Positions 1-10,080 of a stretch of 64,000 nucleotides of DNA are shown here, piece by piece. A program made the translations under genes and the position numbers. Source of the stretch: Xanthomonas sp. F10 (lineage in GTDB: Bacteria > Pseudomonadota > Gammaproteobacteria > Xanthomonadales > Xanthomonadaceae). The stretch is from positions 806,001-870,000 of the forward strand of contig NZ_JACHNP010000002.1 of assembly GCF_014206815.1 (NCBI RefSeq), in the 5' to 3' direction. Below the pieces are notes generated by a model. That model was not told the origin of the DNA. It saw only the letters and a program-made list of their open reading frames with translations, and did not search any database. Each line of letters begins with the position of its first letter. Position 1 is the first letter of the stretch.

Positions 1-165
1 GACCTGTACGCGCTGGCGCGGCAGCGTCTGGTCGCGGCCGGCGTGGCGCCAGACCAGATCCACGGCGGTGGCTTGTGCACCATCGCCGATGCGCAGCGCT
101 TCTACTCCTACCGGCGCGACCGCCGCAGCGGGCGCATGGCGACCCTGGCGTGGATCGCGCCCTGA
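1..165 (+). CDS. pgeF: Purine nucleoside phosphorylase / polyphenol oxidase PgeF (YfiH), 3' end only
   Basis: Only the last 54 residues are present; the gene begins left of the window. The frame open from base 1 carries the C-terminal signature of the YfiH/laccase-domain family: GGGLCT at residues 22-27, with the conserved C-terminal cysteine at 26, followed by the FYSYRRD...SGRMATLAWI block at about residues 35-51. Family members are cytoplasmic and are reported to cleave purine nucleosides phosphorolytically; YfiH is also described as correcting L-Ser misincorporation in peptidoglycan precursors. The stop at 163-165 overlaps the likely GTG start of the next gene, which suggests translational coupling. 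The family call is firm for this fragment; substrate cannot be judged from the tail. Confidence 0.85.
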   Translation, partial: DLYALARQRLVAAGVAPDQIHGGGLCTIADAQRFYSYRRDRRSGRMATLAWIAP

Positions 166-692
166 CCGCGCCGCTGTTCGCGCAGGTGCTGGGGCCGGCG
201 TTCGCGCAGTTGCCGCCGGTGCTGCGCGCGCTGCACACGCCGGGGCCGCGGTCGCGCTACGTCGGCCAGGCCGAGGTCGCCCGCGGCCGACATCCGCTGC
301 TGCCGCTGTGCGCGTGGCTGGTGCGGCTGCCGCGCACCGGACCGGCCACGCCGGTGGAGGTGGTGTTCCGCGCCGACGCGCGCGGGGAGTGCTGGGAGCG
401 CCGTTTCGGTCGGCATGCCATGCCCTCGCGGCTGTGGCTGCACCGCGGCCGGCTGCGCGAGCGCCTGGGTGCGGTGGTGTTCGAATTCGCCCTGCGGGTC
501 GACGGCGCGGGCATCGAATGGCGCGCGGCGCGGGCCTGGGCGTTCGGCGTGCTGCCGCTGCCGCGGCGCTGGCTGGCCGGCGTGCACTGCCGCGAAGACC
601 AGCGCGACGGCCGCTATGCGTTTCTGATTGCGGTGACGCTGCCGTGGATCGGCCCGTTCATCCGCTACGAGGGCTGGCTTGCGCCGGCCTGA
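150..692 (+). CDS. DUF4166 domain protein
   Basis: A protein of about 180 residues, if it starts at the GTG at 150, which overlaps the end of pgeF. An upstream in-frame ATG at 75 would lie inside pgeF and encodes unrelated arginine-rich sequence, so it is less likely. The body (FAQVLGPAF near the start, WERRFG in the middle, RYEGWLAP at the end) matches my recollection of DUF4166 proteins, soluble proteins of unknown function often found next to membrane or DCC-type proteins. No signal peptide or transmembrane segment is evident. The end overlaps the start of the next gene by 14 bases, so the three genes probably form one operon. The domain call is from memory of the family pattern; function unknown. 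Confidence 0.7.
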   Translation: MDRALTAPLFAQVLGPAFAQLPPVLRALHTPGPRSRYVGQAEVARGRHPLLPLCAWLVRLPRTGPATPVEVVFRADARGECWERRFGRHAMPSRLWLHRGRLRERLGAVVFEFALRVDGAGIEWRAARAWAFGVLPLPRRWLAGVHCREDQRDGRYAFLIAVTLPWIGPFIRYEGWLAPA

Positions 693-1122
693 GCCGCCGC
701 CGGTGGTGGCGCCCACGGCGCCGGAGGACGCGGCCATCGTCGTGTTCGACGGGGTGTGTGCGCTGTGCAGCCGCTGGGTGCGGTTCCTGCTGCGCCATGA
801 CCGCCGCGGCCGCTACCGCTTTGCGGCGATACAGTCGCCGCGCGGCAGCGCGCTGTTGCGCGACCACGGGCTGGATCCGGCCGATCCGCTGTCGTTCCTC
901 CTGCTGACGCCAGATGCTGCACTGACCGACTCGGACGCGGCGATCGCGGTGATCGCCGGGCTTGGCGGGGTGTGGCGCAGCGTCGCGCTGCTGCGCCTGC
1001 TGCCGCGGCGCTGGCGTGACGCCGGCTATCGGCTGCTGGCGCGCAACCGCCATCGCTGGTTCGGCACCACCGCGCAGTGTTTCCTGCCGGAGCCGCAACA
1101 GCGCGCGCGTTTCCTGGAGTGA
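679..1122 (+). CDS. DCC family thiol-disulfide oxidoreductase-like protein (DUF393)
   Basis: A 147-residue protein starting at TTG 679, overlapping the preceding DUF4166 gene. It opens with the family signature FDGVCALC (residues 23-30): Asp24 followed by a CxxC pair at Cys27 and Cys30, from which the DCC name derives. A helical region containing LLRLLPRRWRDAGYRLLARNR and the closing FG-TT-QCFLPE segment are also typical. DCC proteins are predicted thioredoxin-fold redox proteins, but their partners are poorly defined. It is the last gene of the overlapping pgeF-DUF4166-DCC set and ends 19 bases from the stop of the convergent chemotaxis receptor gene. An ATG is not available nearby, so the exact start is uncertain. 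Confidence 0.8.
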   Translation: MRRPEPPPVVAPTAPEDAAIVVFDGVCALCSRWVRFLLRHDRRGRYRFAAIQSPRGSALLRDHGLDPADPLSFLLLTPDAALTDSDAAIAVIAGLGGVWRSVALLRLLPRRWRDAGYRLLARNRHRWFGTTAQCFLPEPQQRARFLE

Positions 1123-1141
1123 GCGCGCTGCGCGGACCGGC

Positions 1142-2998
1142 TCAGCCGGCGTCACGCGCGAACGGCAGCACCTTGCCGTCGGCAGCGCCGGCACGGCGGC
1201 TGTCGAGGCGGAACACGCCGACCGCCGCGGCCAGGCCGCCGGCCTGTTCCTCCATGCTGCGCGCGGCGGCGGTGGCTTCCTCGACCAGGGCGGCGTTGCG
1301 CTGGGTCACTTCGTCCAGCTGCGCCACGGTGCGGTTGACCTGTTCGATACCGCTGGACTGCTCGCCGCTGGCGGCACTGATCTCGCCGATCAGGCCGGTC
1401 ACCCGCTGCACCGAACCGACGATCTCGTGCATGGTGACGCCGGCACGGTTGACCAGTGCCGCGCCTTCGCCGACGGTGCGCGTGGACGCCTCGATCAGGT
1501 CCTTGATCTCCTTGGCCGCATCGGCCGAGCGCTGCGCCAGCGAACGCACTTCGGTGGCGACCACGGCGAAACCGCGGCCCTGTTCGCCGGCGCGCGCGGC
1601 CTCCACCGCGGCGTTGAGCGCCAGGATGTTGGTCTGGAAGGCGATGCCGTCGATCACTCCGATGATCTCGCCGATGCGCTGCGAGGACGCGCTGATCGCG
1701 CGCATCGTCGCCACCACCTCGTCCATCACCTGTCCACCGGACCGGGCGATCTCGCCGGTGTTCTGCACCAGGCCGTTGGCCTGCTGCGCGTTGTCCGCGT
1801 TCTGCTTCACCGCCGAGGTCAGTTCCTCCATCGAACTGGCGGTCTCTTCCAGGCTCGCCGCCTGCTGCTCGGTGCGATCGGACAGGTCGGTGTTGCCCGC
1901 GGCGATTTCCGCGGCGGCGCGGCGGATGGTCTCGGCCGCGTCCTGGATGCCGACGATGATCTCGGTGAGCTTGGCCACGGTGCGGTTGGTGTCCTCGCGC
2001 AACTGCGCGAACACGCCCTGGGCCTGGCCGTCGACGCGATGGGTGAGGTCGCCCTCGGCCAGCGCCGCCAGTGCCGTCGCCAGGTGCGCCAGGTTGCTCT
2101 CCACCGCATCGGCGATGCGGTTGACGCCTTCGGCCAGCGACTTGAGCACCCCGTCCATCGCCGCCGTCTCGATGCGCTGACTGAAATCGCCGCGCGCGGC
2201 GGCCTCGATCACCGTGGCCAGCGCCTGTTCGGCGTTGACCTGCGCGGTCACCTCTTCCCACTGCGCGATGGTGCCCAGGCGGCGGCCGTCGGCGTCGTTG
2301 ATCGGGCTGTACACGAAATCGATCTGGCGGCCGAAGAACGGCGCACGCACGCGCTTGGACCCGGTCAGTGCGCGCATGCGGTCGATCGCCGCCTGGCTGT
2401 CCGGATAGATGTCGCCGATGCTGCCGCCGACGAACTGCTCGGCGCGGAATTCCGGACGGAAGCGCTGCACGTCCGCTTCGATGGTCTGCAGCATCTGCAG
2501 CAGCTTGCGATTGGCGAAATGCACACGGCCATCGTCGTCGGCGATGCGCACCATGGTGTCGAGATCGTCCAGCGCCTGGATCACGAAGCGGCCATGGCGC
2601 AGTTCCGCCTCGGTCTGCGCCTGGCGTGCGGCCAGCGCCTGTTGTGCGTTCTGCACCGCGCGCAGCAGGGCCACTTCGGCCGCGTCGCCGGCCAGGTCCA
2701 CGCGGTACTCGAAGCGGCCTTCGCCCAGCGCCTGCAGCGCCTGCGTGGCCCGTTCCAGGGCGCGTGGCGCGCTGCGTCTGCCGGCCCAGACCAGCGCCGC
2801 GGCTGCCGCGGCGGCAACCAGTAGCGCCGGCAGCACGCGCGGCAACGCCGATCCGGTCGGCCCGACCGTGCGGCCGACCTGCAGCGCGTAGGCCGTCAGC
2901 GCCAGCAGCACCAACACGTGGGCCAGGGCAAGCAGCGCCGACTGCGGGCGCAGCCACGCGGGAATGGTGGGGCGGAGAGCGGCGGATGGCGAGGGCAT
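1142..2998 (-). CDS. Methyl-accepting chemotaxis protein with PAS sensor domain
   Basis: A 618-residue receptor. The N-terminus has two closely spaced hydrophobic segments (about residues 20-40 and 52-72), leaving almost no periplasmic domain. A PAS-like domain follows at about 140-255 (HFANRKLL..., IDFVYSPI...), then two HAMP-like stretches (about 255-345) and a long methylation/signalling coiled coil. The hairpin tip that contacts CheA/CheW is at about 451-481 ([20 protein letters not shown], then GRGFAVVA). There is no C-terminal CheR/CheB pentapeptide. The architecture suggests cytoplasmic sensing (redox, or a small ligand in the PAS pocket) as in Aer-like receptors; the ligand is unknown. 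The ATG at 2998 precedes the hydrophobic N-terminus; the frame stays open far upstream but only through unrelated sequence. Confidence 0.92.
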   Translation of the reverse strand: MPSPSAALRPTIPAWLRPQSALLALAHVLVLLALTAYALQVGRTVGPTGSALPRVLPALLVAAAAAAALVWAGRRSAPRALERATQALQALGEGRFEYRVDLAGDAAEVALLRAVQNAQQALAARQAQTEAELRHGRFVIQALDDLDTMVRIADDDGRVHFANRKLLQMLQTIEADVQRFRPEFRAEQFVGGSIGDIYPDSQAAIDRMRALTGSKRVRAPFFGRQIDFVYSPINDADGRRLGTIAQWEEVTAQVNAEQALATVIEAAARGDFSQRIETAAMDGVLKSLAEGVNRIADAVESNLAHLATALAALAEGDLTHRVDGQAQGVFAQLREDTNRTVAKLTEIIVGIQDAAETIRRAAAEIAAGNTDLSDRTEQQAASLEETASSMEELTSAVKQNADNAQQANGLVQNTGEIARSGGQVMDEVVATMRAISASSQRIGEIIGVIDGIAFQTNILALNAAVEAARAGEQGRGFAVVATEVRSLAQRSADAAKEIKDLIEASTRTVGEGAALVNRAGVTMHEIVGSVQRVTGLIGEISAASGEQSSGIEQVNRTVAQLDEVTQRNAALVEEATAAARSMEEQAGGLAAAVGVFRLDSRRAGAADGKVLPFARDAG

Positions 2999-3306
2999 GG
3001 TGTGCACCGGCTGGGAAACAACGGGCAACGCTGCAGGGGCGACGCGATCTCGCGGGGGTACAGCCAGTATCGGCGCATTGCGCGGCGTGCTGGATCGCCG
3101 GCACCTGCCGTTCGTCGGGAACTTCACATGGCCTGCACGCCTGTGCGGCGTCGGCAGCGAGGCGCGAGAGGGTGACGCGCTGCAGCAGCAGAGGCGCTGC
3201 GCGGGGAACCCGCGGCAGGCCAGACGGGCATGCCGGCTCGAGCGTGGCCGGGCTGACCGTCCTCGCCACCGACCCACTGTGGGCCGGTGGCGGGATGGGC
3301 GGACGC
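2999..3306. other. Intergenic region between gcd and the chemotaxis receptor gene
   Basis: About 300 bases with no convincing gene. It holds the gcd 3' hairpin listed separately and must contain the promoter of the leftward chemotaxis receptor. A GCCGATA string on the minus strand (about 3069-3075) resembles a flagellar sigma -10 element, but no TAAA is found at the expected distance. Confidence 0.5.
3264..3292 (-). terminator. Strong hairpin just downstream of gcd
   Basis: CGCCACCG (3264-3271) pairs with CGGTGGCG (3285-3292), and the inner CCCAC/GTGGG pair extends the stem across one mismatch. It lies 15 bases past the gcd stop on the minus strand. No U-tract follows, so it may protect the mRNA 3' end or be a weak terminator. 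Confidence 0.45.
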
Positions 3307-5778
3307 TTACTTCGCCGGCGCCTTCGCGTCGGGCAGGGTCCAGGCGATCACGCTGTCGCCGGCCTTGGTATCCATGCGGTCGTGGCCGCCGATCGCGGCG
3401 ACGATGTACTGCTTGCCATCGACGGTGTAGCTCAGCGGTGCGGCCTGCGGACCGGCCGGCACGCGCACTTCCCACAGCAGCTTGCCGGTCTGGGTGTCGT
3501 AGCCGCGCAGGAAGTTGTCCAGCGCCGCGCCGATGAAGGTCACGCCGCCGGCGGTGGCCAGCGAGCCGCTGTTGTTGGGCGTGCCCAGTTCGAACTTCAT
3601 CTTCGACGGAATGCCCATCGGGCCCTGGTCGTAGCCGGTGCCCAGCGGACGCCGCCAGATCACCTGCTGGGTACGCAGGTCCACGCCGGAGATATAGCCC
3701 CACGGCGGCGCCACGCACGGGGTGTTGAGCGGCGACATCCACGGCTCCTTGCGCGCACCGTAGGGCAGGCCTTCCTGGGCCATGTAGCCGGGCGTCCTGC
3801 TCTTGCCGTTGAACACCGACACCACGCCCAGCGCCTGCATTTCCTGGCGCGGATACACCTGCTCGGTGTAGGGCAGGCGGTTGCTGTTCATCACCATGAT
3901 GCCGCGCTGCAGGTCCACCGACACGCCGCCCCAGTTGATGCCGCCGTGGTTGCCGGTGAAGGCCAGCGAACCGCCCAGGCTCGGCGGGGTGAACATGCCC
4001 TCGTAGCGCAGCCGCTTGAACTGGATGCGGCACACCAGTTGGTCGAACGGGGTGATGCCCCAGGCGTCGGATTCGACCAGGGTCTCGTAGTCCTTGCTCG
4101 GCGCGCCGACGGTGTTGGGCATGCCCGGCGACACCGGCTGGGTCCTGGCGGTCCAGTCGCCGTGGTCGGTGCCCTGCGGTACCGGCTTCTGCTCCACCGG
4201 CATGATCGGTGCGCCGGTCTCGCGGTCGAGCACGAACACCTGGCCGGACTTGGTGGCCTGGATCACCGCCGGGCGGGTGCCGCCGCCGGGCACCGGGAAG
4301 TCCACCAGGTTCGGCTGCGGGCCGATGTCGTAGTCCCACAGATCATGGTTGATGGTGCGGAAATGCCAGCGCTCCTTGCCGGTGGCCGCATCCAGGGCGA
4401 CCAGCGAGGCGGTGTACTCCTCTTCCTGCGGCGTGCGCTGCCTGCCGAAGAAGTCGCCGGAGGCGTTGCCGGTGGGCAGGTAGACCAGGCCCAACTGGTC
4501 GTCGGCGGCCATCAGCGACCACACGTTCGGGGTGGAGCGGGTGTAGGTCTGGCCGGCCGGCGGGGCCGCATCGATCGCCGGGTTGCCCAGGTCCCAGGCC
4601 CAGCGCAGCTGCCCGCTGACCGCGTCGAAGGCACGCACCACGCCGGACGGCGCGTCGCGCTCCTGGCCGTCGCGAATCTGCCCGGTGGGCTGGATCACCA
4701 CGCCGCGCATCACTACCGGCGGCGAGGTCGGGCCGACGAAGCCGGGCTTGGTGTTGCCGGTGTCCTTGTTCAGATCGACATAGCCGTGCGTGCCGAAGCT
4801 GTCGCAGAGCTTGCCGGTGAGCGCGTCGAGCGCGCCCAGGCGGCCGTCCACCATTGGCCAGAAGATGCGCTTGGCGCACTCGGCGACCGGCGTGGTGGCC
4901 TCGAAGTAGGACACGCCGCGGCAGGTGGTGGCGGCGACGCCGGCCATGGCCTTCGGATCGGTGTGCGGATCGAAGCGCCAGCGTTCCTTGCCGGTGGTGG
5001 CCTCCACCGCGATCACCTTCTGCGTGGGCGTGCAGATGTAGACCAGGTCGCCGACCTTCAGCGGGGTGTTCTGGAACGCGTAGCCGAGCTTGGAGCCGGC
5101 CGGCTTGAGGTCGCCGGTGTGGAATTCCCAGGCGATCTTCAGGTCCTTGACGTTGTCCGGGGTGATCTGCGCGCCGGGGCTGTAGTGGTTGGACAGGTTG
5201 GACCCGGCATAGGCGGTCCAGTTGCCGGCGTCGTGATTGCCGGCGACGTTGCCGTCGGGGCTGTCCACCGTGGCGCGGCTGAAGGCGGCCTGCGGGCGCT
5301 GCGCGGCCAGGCTGGGGTCGACCAGTTCCACCGTGCGCGGGAACAGCAGCGGCACGAACACCAGTGCCGCGCCCAGCACCGGCAGCACGCCGGCGACGAG
5401 CAGGTAGCCGATGCCGGAGACCGGCGCCAGGCGCCAGCGCGCCACTTTCCAGAATGGCAACAGCAGCAGGCCCAGCACCGACACCATCGCCAGGCGCGGG
5501 ATCAGCGCCCAGCCGTCCAGGCCGACCTCGGCCAGGGCCCAGGCGATGGTGGCGGCCAGGGTGACGCCGAACAACCACAGGCCGGCGCGGTGGCCCAGCG
5601 CCAGCAGCACGCCGGACGCGGCCAGCGCCACGCCCGCGAGCAGGTAGTACCAGGAGCCGCCGACGGCGACGAGTTGCCCGCCCATGATGGCGAGGGCGAC
5701 GCCGATCACGGCGATGAGGACGGCATAGCCGGCGAACAGCCAGCGGCCAGGTCCGTGGGGGGAGGAAGCAGCGGTCAT
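3307..5778 (-). CDS. gcd: Membrane-bound PQQ-dependent glucose dehydrogenase
   Basis: An 823-residue quinoprotein, close to the usual 790-810 of Gcd. Five hydrophobic segments at about residues 12-32, 40-60, 66-85, 92-110 and 122-145 form the membrane anchor. The remainder is an eight-bladed PQQ propeller with recurrent A-TGKERW-type repeats (for example [16 protein letters not shown] and [22 protein letters not shown]) and the CRGVSYFEA segment. The enzyme oxidises glucose to gluconolactone in the periplasm and passes electrons to ubiquinone. The ATG at 5778 directly precedes the first membrane segment; the 35 residues in frame upstream are Arg/Pro-rich and not Gcd-like. No PQQ biosynthesis genes are in the window. 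The gene appears monocistronic. Confidence 0.95.
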   Translation of the reverse strand: MTAASSPHGPGRWLFAGYAVLIAVIGVALAIMGGQLVAVGGSWYYLLAGVALAASGVLLALGHRAGLWLFGVTLAATIAWALAEVGLDGWALIPRLAMVSVLGLLLLPFWKVARWRLAPVSGIGYLLVAGVLPVLGAALVFVPLLFPRTVELVDPSLAAQRPQAAFSRATVDSPDGNVAGNHDAGNWTAYAGSNLSNHYSPGAQITPDNVKDLKIAWEFHTGDLKPAGSKLGYAFQNTPLKVGDLVYICTPTQKVIAVEATTGKERWRFDPHTDPKAMAGVAATTCRGVSYFEATTPVAECAKRIFWPMVDGRLGALDALTGKLCDSFGTHGYVDLNKDTGNTKPGFVGPTSPPVVMRGVVIQPTGQIRDGQERDAPSGVVRAFDAVSGQLRWAWDLGNPAIDAAPPAGQTYTRSTPNVWSLMAADDQLGLVYLPTGNASGDFFGRQRTPQEEEYTASLVALDAATGKERWHFRTINHDLWDYDIGPQPNLVDFPVPGGGTRPAVIQATKSGQVFVLDRETGAPIMPVEQKPVPQGTDHGDWTARTQPVSPGMPNTVGAPSKDYETLVESDAWGITPFDQLVCRIQFKRLRYEGMFTPPSLGGSLAFTGNHGGINWGGVSVDLQRGIMVMNSNRLPYTEQVYPRQEMQALGVVSVFNGKSRTPGYMAQEGLPYGARKEPWMSPLNTPCVAPPWGYISGVDLRTQQVIWRRPLGTGYDQGPMGIPSKMKFELGTPNNSGSLATAGGVTFIGAALDNFLRGYDTQTGKLLWEVRVPAGPQAAPLSYTVDGKQYIVAAIGGHDRMDTKAGDSVIAWTLPDAKAPAK

Positions 5779-6102
5779 GAGCGAAACATCCGACGAGGAT
5801 CCCTGGCGCGTGGCGCGAATGGCGGCGGTGCAGGCGGATCGTGGAGGGGGAGGCGAGGGCGGGGCCGCAACCGCGGCGCGCATCGCAAGGCAGCGACCGC
5901 GCTGCCGCGTATTCGGAAAGCGGCGGGAATCGGCGCGGCGCGTGCGGGCTATTTTAGGCGGTGCAGGTCGTCGGGCCGTGATGGCACGCGGAACACTGCG
6001 TCATGCCGCGCAGTGGCGGACGCCGCATGACGACGTAGTGAGCCAGGATCGCGGCGCGCGCAGGCTTTGTGCGCGCCACGTCGGACGAAGCCTATGCCGC
6101 CG
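5779..6102. other. Intergenic region upstream of gcd and downstream of otsA
   Basis: About 320 bases without a gene. It must contain the gcd promoter on the minus strand, but no clear operator was found. The only structure seen is a GC hairpin at 6053-6077 past the otsA stop. Confidence 0.5.
6053..6077 (-). terminator. Hairpin downstream of otsA
   Basis: GGCGCGC (6053-6059) pairs with GCGCGCC (6071-6077) around an 11-base loop, 26 bases past the otsA stop on the minus strand. There is no U-run, so a terminator role is only plausible. Confidence 0.3.
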
Positions 6103-7473
6103 CTAGCGCAGGCTTTCCAGCGCCTGCAGGTAGCGCTGGCGCCAGGCGTTGATGTCGTGCTTGCGCAGGTGATCCATCATCGCCTGCCAGCGTTCGATGC
6201 GCTTGGCCTTGGGCAGCGACGCGCCGGTGGCGATGGCGTCGGCGACGCCGTCCAGGTCGTGCGGATTGACCAGCAGCGCTTCCTTCAGTTCGTCGGCGGC
6301 GCCGGCCAGCAGCGACAGCACCAGCACGCCGGGATTCTCCGGGTCCTGCGCGGCCACGTATTCCTTGGCCACCAGGTTCATGCCGTCGCGCAGCGGCGTC
6401 ACCAGGCCGACCTGCGCGGCGCGATAGAAGCCGGTCAGGGTGGCGTGGGTGAAGTTGCGGTTGACGTAGCGCAGCGGGGTCCAGTCCGGCTCGGCATGGC
6501 CGCCGTTGATGTGGCCGGCGATCTGCTCGAGCTGGTTGCGCAGCTGCTTGTACTCGGTGACGTCGCCGCGCGAGACCGGCGCGATCTGCAGGTAGGTGAG
6601 GCTGCCGCGCTGGTCCGCATGCCGCTCCAGGTAGCGCTCGAAGCCGAGGAAGCGTTCCGGCAGGCCCTTGGAGTAGTCCAGCCGGTCCACGCCGATCGCC
6701 AGCTGGCGGTCGCGCAGGCTGCTGCGCAGGTCGCGCACCGCCGGCTTGGACATCGCCGCGCGCGCCTGCTGCGCGATCAGTTCGGTGTCGATGCCGATCG
6801 GGAACATGGCCGCGCGGAACCGGCGGCCGCCCGGCGCTTCCAGCACGCCGTCCTTGATCACCTTGCCGCCGCCGAACAGGCGCACGTAGGCCTGGAAACG
6901 GTCGACGTCGCGGCGGGTCTGGAAGCCGATCAGGTCGTAGGCGTAGAAGCCGGAGAACAGCCGTGCGTGGTCCGGCAGCGCCTGGATCAGGTCGGCCGAG
7001 GGGAACGGCACGTGCAGGAAGAAGCCGATGCGACAGCCGATGCCGCGCTCGCGCAGCAGCGAGGCCAGCGGGATCAGGTGATAGTCGTGGATCCACACCG
7101 TGTCGTCCTCGCGCAGCATCGGCGCGAGCTTGTCGGCGAACATGGCGTTGACCCGGCGATAGCCCTCGCGGGTGGCGCGGTCGTAGTCGACCAGGTCCAG
7201 GCGGAAGTGCAGCAACGGCCACAGCGTGCGGTTGGCGAAGCCGTTGTAGTACGCGTCCAGGTCGGCGCGATTCAGATCCATGGTGACGAAGCGGATGTCG
7301 CCCTGGGTCTGCTCGTGCATTGCGCCGCTGTCGCCGCGCACGGTCTTTCCGCTCCAGCCGAACCAGACGCCGCCGCGTTCCTTCAGCGCCGCCAGCAAGC
7401 CCACCGCCAGGCCGCCGGCGCGGTTCTCGCCGGGCAGTGCCACACGGTTGGATACCACGACCAGTCTGCTCAT
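6103..7473 (-). CDS. otsA: Trehalose-6-phosphate synthase
   Basis: A 456-residue GT20 glycosyltransferase that makes trehalose-6-phosphate from UDP-glucose and glucose-6-phosphate in the cytoplasm. Family blocks are intact: the N-terminal VVVSNRV strand, the RAGGLAVGL loop (18-26) that binds the acceptor, [12 protein letters not shown] (126-137), FFLHVPFPS (151-159), [10 protein letters not shown] (261-270) with the phosphate-contacting Arg/Lys, and [11 protein letters not shown] near residue 350. Its ATG overlaps the stop of the upstream GH15 gene (ATGA), and otsB lies upstream of that, so the order of transcription is otsB, GH15, otsA. Start choice is supported by the overlap and by the family N-terminus. 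Confidence 0.96.
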   Translation of the reverse strand: MSRLVVVSNRVALPGENRAGGLAVGLLAALKERGGVWFGWSGKTVRGDSGAMHEQTQGDIRFVTMDLNRADLDAYYNGFANRTLWPLLHFRLDLVDYDRATREGYRRVNAMFADKLAPMLREDDTVWIHDYHLIPLASLLRERGIGCRIGFFLHVPFPSADLIQALPDHARLFSGFYAYDLIGFQTRRDVDRFQAYVRLFGGGKVIKDGVLEAPGGRRFRAAMFPIGIDTELIAQQARAAMSKPAVRDLRSSLRDRQLAIGVDRLDYSKGLPERFLGFERYLERHADQRGSLTYLQIAPVSRGDVTEYKQLRNQLEQIAGHINGGHAEPDWTPLRYVNRNFTHATLTGFYRAAQVGLVTPLRDGMNLVAKEYVAAQDPENPGVLVLSLLAGAADELKEALLVNPHDLDGVADAIATGASLPKAKRIERWQAMMDHLRKHDINAWRQRYLQALESLR

Positions 7474-9251
7474 GATGCCTCCTGCCAACTGCGCGACAAA
7501 CGCATGGCGGCGATGATCAGGCCGACATGCGAATAGGTTTGCGGGAAATTGCCCCAGGCTTCGCCGTTGTCGAAGGCCAGATCCTCCGACAGCAGGCCCA
7601 GGTGATTGCGTCGGGCGAGGATGCGCTCGAACAGCTCGCGCGCCTCGTCCTTGCGGCCGATCGCGGCCAGCGCGTCGATGTACCAGAACGTGCAGATGGT
7701 GAAGCTGGTCTCCGGTTCGCCGAAATCGTCCGGCGCCACGTAGCGGTACAGCGCATCGCCATGCTTGAGATCGCGGCCGATCGCCTCGACCGTGGCGATG
7801 AAGCGCGGGTCGTCCGGGGCGATGAAGCCGATGTCGGCCAACAGCAGCAACGAGGCGTCCAGCCGGTGGCCGTTGAAGGTGTCGGTGAAGTGCCCCAGTT
7901 CCGCGCTCCAGGCCTCGGCCAGCACGCGTGCGTGGATGCGGTCGGCGCGCTCGCGCCAGTGCGCCACGCGCTCCTCCAGGCCCAGCCGCGCGGCGATCTT
8001 GGCCAGGCGGTCGCAGGCGGCCCAGCACATCGCGCTGGTGTAGGTGTGCACCTCGGCGCGGCCGCGGAACTCCCACAGGCCGGCGTCGGGCACGTCGTGC
8101 AGCGCGAAGGCGCGCTCGCCCAGTGGTTCCAGGCGCAGGAAGGTGTGGGTGTCGCCGGGGTCCTTCAGGCGCAGGTCGAAGAACAGTTGGGTGGAGGCCA
8201 GCACCACGCTGCCGTACACGTCGTGCTGCTTCTGGATCCAGGCCAGGTTGCCGCGCCGCACCGGGCCCATGCCGCGGTAGCCGGCCAGCGACTCGACCTC
8301 GTGTTCCTCCAGCGCGGCCTCGAAGCCGATGCCGTACAGCGGCTGCAGGCTGCCGTCGGTGGTGGCGATGTTGAAGATGTAGCCGAGGAACTGCTCCATG
8401 GTGCGGGTGGCGCCGAGCCGGTTCAGCGCGCGCACCACGAAGGCGGCGTCGCGCAGCCAGCAGTAGCGATAGTCCCAGTTGCGCGGGGTGTCCGGCGCTT
8501 CCGGAATGGAGGTGGTCATCGCCGCGATGATCGCGCCGCTGTCCTCGTACTGGCACAGCTTCAGGGTGATGGCGCTGCGGATCACCGCGTCCTGCCAGTC
8601 CAGCGGCACCGACAGGTAGCGCACCCACTCGCGCCAGTATTCCTCGGTGCGCTCCTGCGCTTCCTGGATGTAGCCGGTCAGCGAGCGGGTCAGCGATTCG
8701 TCCACGCCCAGCATCAGGTTGACCGGGTGGGCAAGCACGAACGGCAACTCGTCGCGGATGAAGCGCACCGGCACGTCGGTGGTCAGGCGCAGGGTGAAGT
8801 CCGGCAACAGCCAGCGCACGTGGTTGCTGCCCCAGGTGCTCTCCGGCTGGCGCGCGCCCCAGTCCGCCAGCGGCCGTGCGCGCACGCGGATGCGCGGGTT
8901 GCCGGCCAGCGGCCGCACCTGGCGGATGATGCTGACCGGGCGGTAGAAGCGGCCGTGGTTGCGCCAGCGCGGCGCGAAGTCGATCACCTCCACCGCGCCG
9001 CCGTGGGCATCGCGCAGCACCGTGCGCAGGATCGCGGTATTGGCCAGGTAGTGCTGGTCGCTGTCGACGAAGTCTTCCAGCTCGATGCTGAAATCGCCGC
9101 CGGGATGCGCGCGCGGCGACAGCAGGGCGCAGAACGCCGGGTCGCCGTCGAAGGCCGGCAGGCAGCTCCACACCACGCTGGCCCGTTTGTCGATCAGGGC
9201 GCCGAAGCTGCCGTTGCCGATGACGCCGAGGTCGAGATTGGGGGAACTCAT
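7470..9251 (-). CDS. Glycoside hydrolase family 15 protein (glucoamylase/trehalase-like)
   Basis: A 593-residue cytoplasmic protein without signal peptide. It has the bacterial GH15 layout: an N-terminal beta-sandwich (MSSPNLDLGVIGNGSFGALI, then AFCALLSP) and an (alpha/alpha)6 barrel with the NWDYRYCWLRDA block at 258-269 and a terminal GNFPQTYSHVGLI block at about 566-578. Family members act as glucoamylases, glucodextranases or trehalases; mycobacterial and archaeal GH15 trehalases are known. Location between otsB and otsA, with ATGA overlap to otsA, argues for a substrate linked to trehalose (inference). The ATG at 9251 matches the family N-terminus. A catalytic glutamate was not assigned by alignment. 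Confidence 0.9.
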   Translation of the reverse strand: MSSPNLDLGVIGNGSFGALIDKRASVVWSCLPAFDGDPAFCALLSPRAHPGGDFSIELEDFVDSDQHYLANTAILRTVLRDAHGGAVEVIDFAPRWRNHGRFYRPVSIIRQVRPLAGNPRIRVRARPLADWGARQPESTWGSNHVRWLLPDFTLRLTTDVPVRFIRDELPFVLAHPVNLMLGVDESLTRSLTGYIQEAQERTEEYWREWVRYLSVPLDWQDAVIRSAITLKLCQYEDSGAIIAAMTTSIPEAPDTPRNWDYRYCWLRDAAFVVRALNRLGATRTMEQFLGYIFNIATTDGSLQPLYGIGFEAALEEHEVESLAGYRGMGPVRRGNLAWIQKQHDVYGSVVLASTQLFFDLRLKDPGDTHTFLRLEPLGERAFALHDVPDAGLWEFRGRAEVHTYTSAMCWAACDRLAKIAARLGLEERVAHWRERADRIHARVLAEAWSAELGHFTDTFNGHRLDASLLLLADIGFIAPDDPRFIATVEAIGRDLKHGDALYRYVAPDDFGEPETSFTICTFWYIDALAAIGRKDEARELFERILARRNHLGLLSEDLAFDNGEAWGNFPQTYSHVGLIIAAMRLSRSWQEAS

Positions 9252-9327
9252 GGAACGGACGGATCCTTGTGCGGAAGCAGTGGGGGAAGCGGCCACGGGA
9301 CGGAACCAGGCGGGCGCGGCGGCGCCC

Positions 9328-10080
9328 TCATCCGGCGTTATCGCGCAGCCAGGCGTGTACGCCGCGTGGATCGGGCAGCGCATAGGTGGCGACGCTGTCG
9401 GCGCGGCTGCCGACCAGCACGCTCCAGCCGCCGGCCTGGTTGGCCGCGGCGAAGCCGAATTCGTCGGTGAGATCGTCGCCGACGAACACCGGGCGGCGCC
9501 CCCGGAACGGCGGTTGCTGCAGCAGCGTGGTCAACGCCACGCCCTTGTCGCTGCCTTCGGGCACGAACTCGACCACGTGATCGCCGGGCTGCAGGCGGTA
9601 GCCGGGCAGGTCGGCGATCTGGGCGTGGGCGAACCCAAGCACCGCCTCGGCGGCGCTCGGCGCCGCGCGCCAGTGCAGCGCCACGCTGGCGCCCTTGTCC
9701 TCGACCAGCACGCCCGGATGCGCCTGGCGCAGGTGCGCGGCGCGCGCATGCAGCGCATGCAGAAACTGCGAGGTATCGGCGGGCATCGCCGCCTGCGCGT
9801 CGGCGTCGCTGCGCAACTCGTGGCCGTGCAGGCCGGCGGCCGGCAGCCGCAGCGGCGCGAACAGGGCGTCCAGTTGCGTCAGCGGACGTCCGCTGACCAA
9901 GGCCACTGCGCCACCGAGGCGCTGATGGAGGCGGCCGATCGCCTCACGCACCTCGGGCAGCAACTGCACCTGGTCGGGGCGTTCGGCAAAGGCGATGAGA
10001 GTGCCGTCCACGTCCAGGAACAATGCGCAGGCATCGTCCAGGCGCGGCGGCGGCGGTCGGAGGGGGAGCGCGTCTGCCAT
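9328..10080 (-). CDS. otsB: Trehalose-6-phosphate phosphatase
   Basis: A 250-residue HAD-superfamily phosphatase that dephosphorylates trehalose-6-phosphate to trehalose. HAD motif I is LFLDVDGTL with nucleophile Asp23 and Asp25. Motif II is ALVSGR at about residues 60-65, the cap domain contains GLHGHE and the VEDKGASVALHWR segment, and motif III/IV is GSDKGVAL plus FVGDDLTDE near residue 205. It is the first gene of the leftward otsB-GH15-otsA operon; 76 bases separate it from the GH15 start. The upstream 330 bases are filled with G-rich repeats, so its promoter must lie in or close to them. Confidence 0.95.
   Translation of the reverse strand: MADALPLRPPPPRLDDACALFLDVDGTLIAFAERPDQVQLLPEVREAIGRLHQRLGGAVALVSGRPLTQLDALFAPLRLPAAGLHGHELRSDADAQAAMPADTSQFLHALHARAAHLRQAHPGVLVEDKGASVALHWRAAPSAAEAVLGFAHAQIADLPGYRLQPGDHVVEFVPEGSDKGVALTTLLQQPPFRGRRPVFVGDDLTDEFGFAAANQAGGWSVLVGSRADSVATYALPDPRGVHAWLRDNAG

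Noticed and set aside
3068-3075. GCCGATAC string on the minus strand, like a flagellar sigma factor -10 before the chemotaxis receptor gene
   Set aside because: No TAAA at the required distance upstream, so a FliA promoter is not supported.
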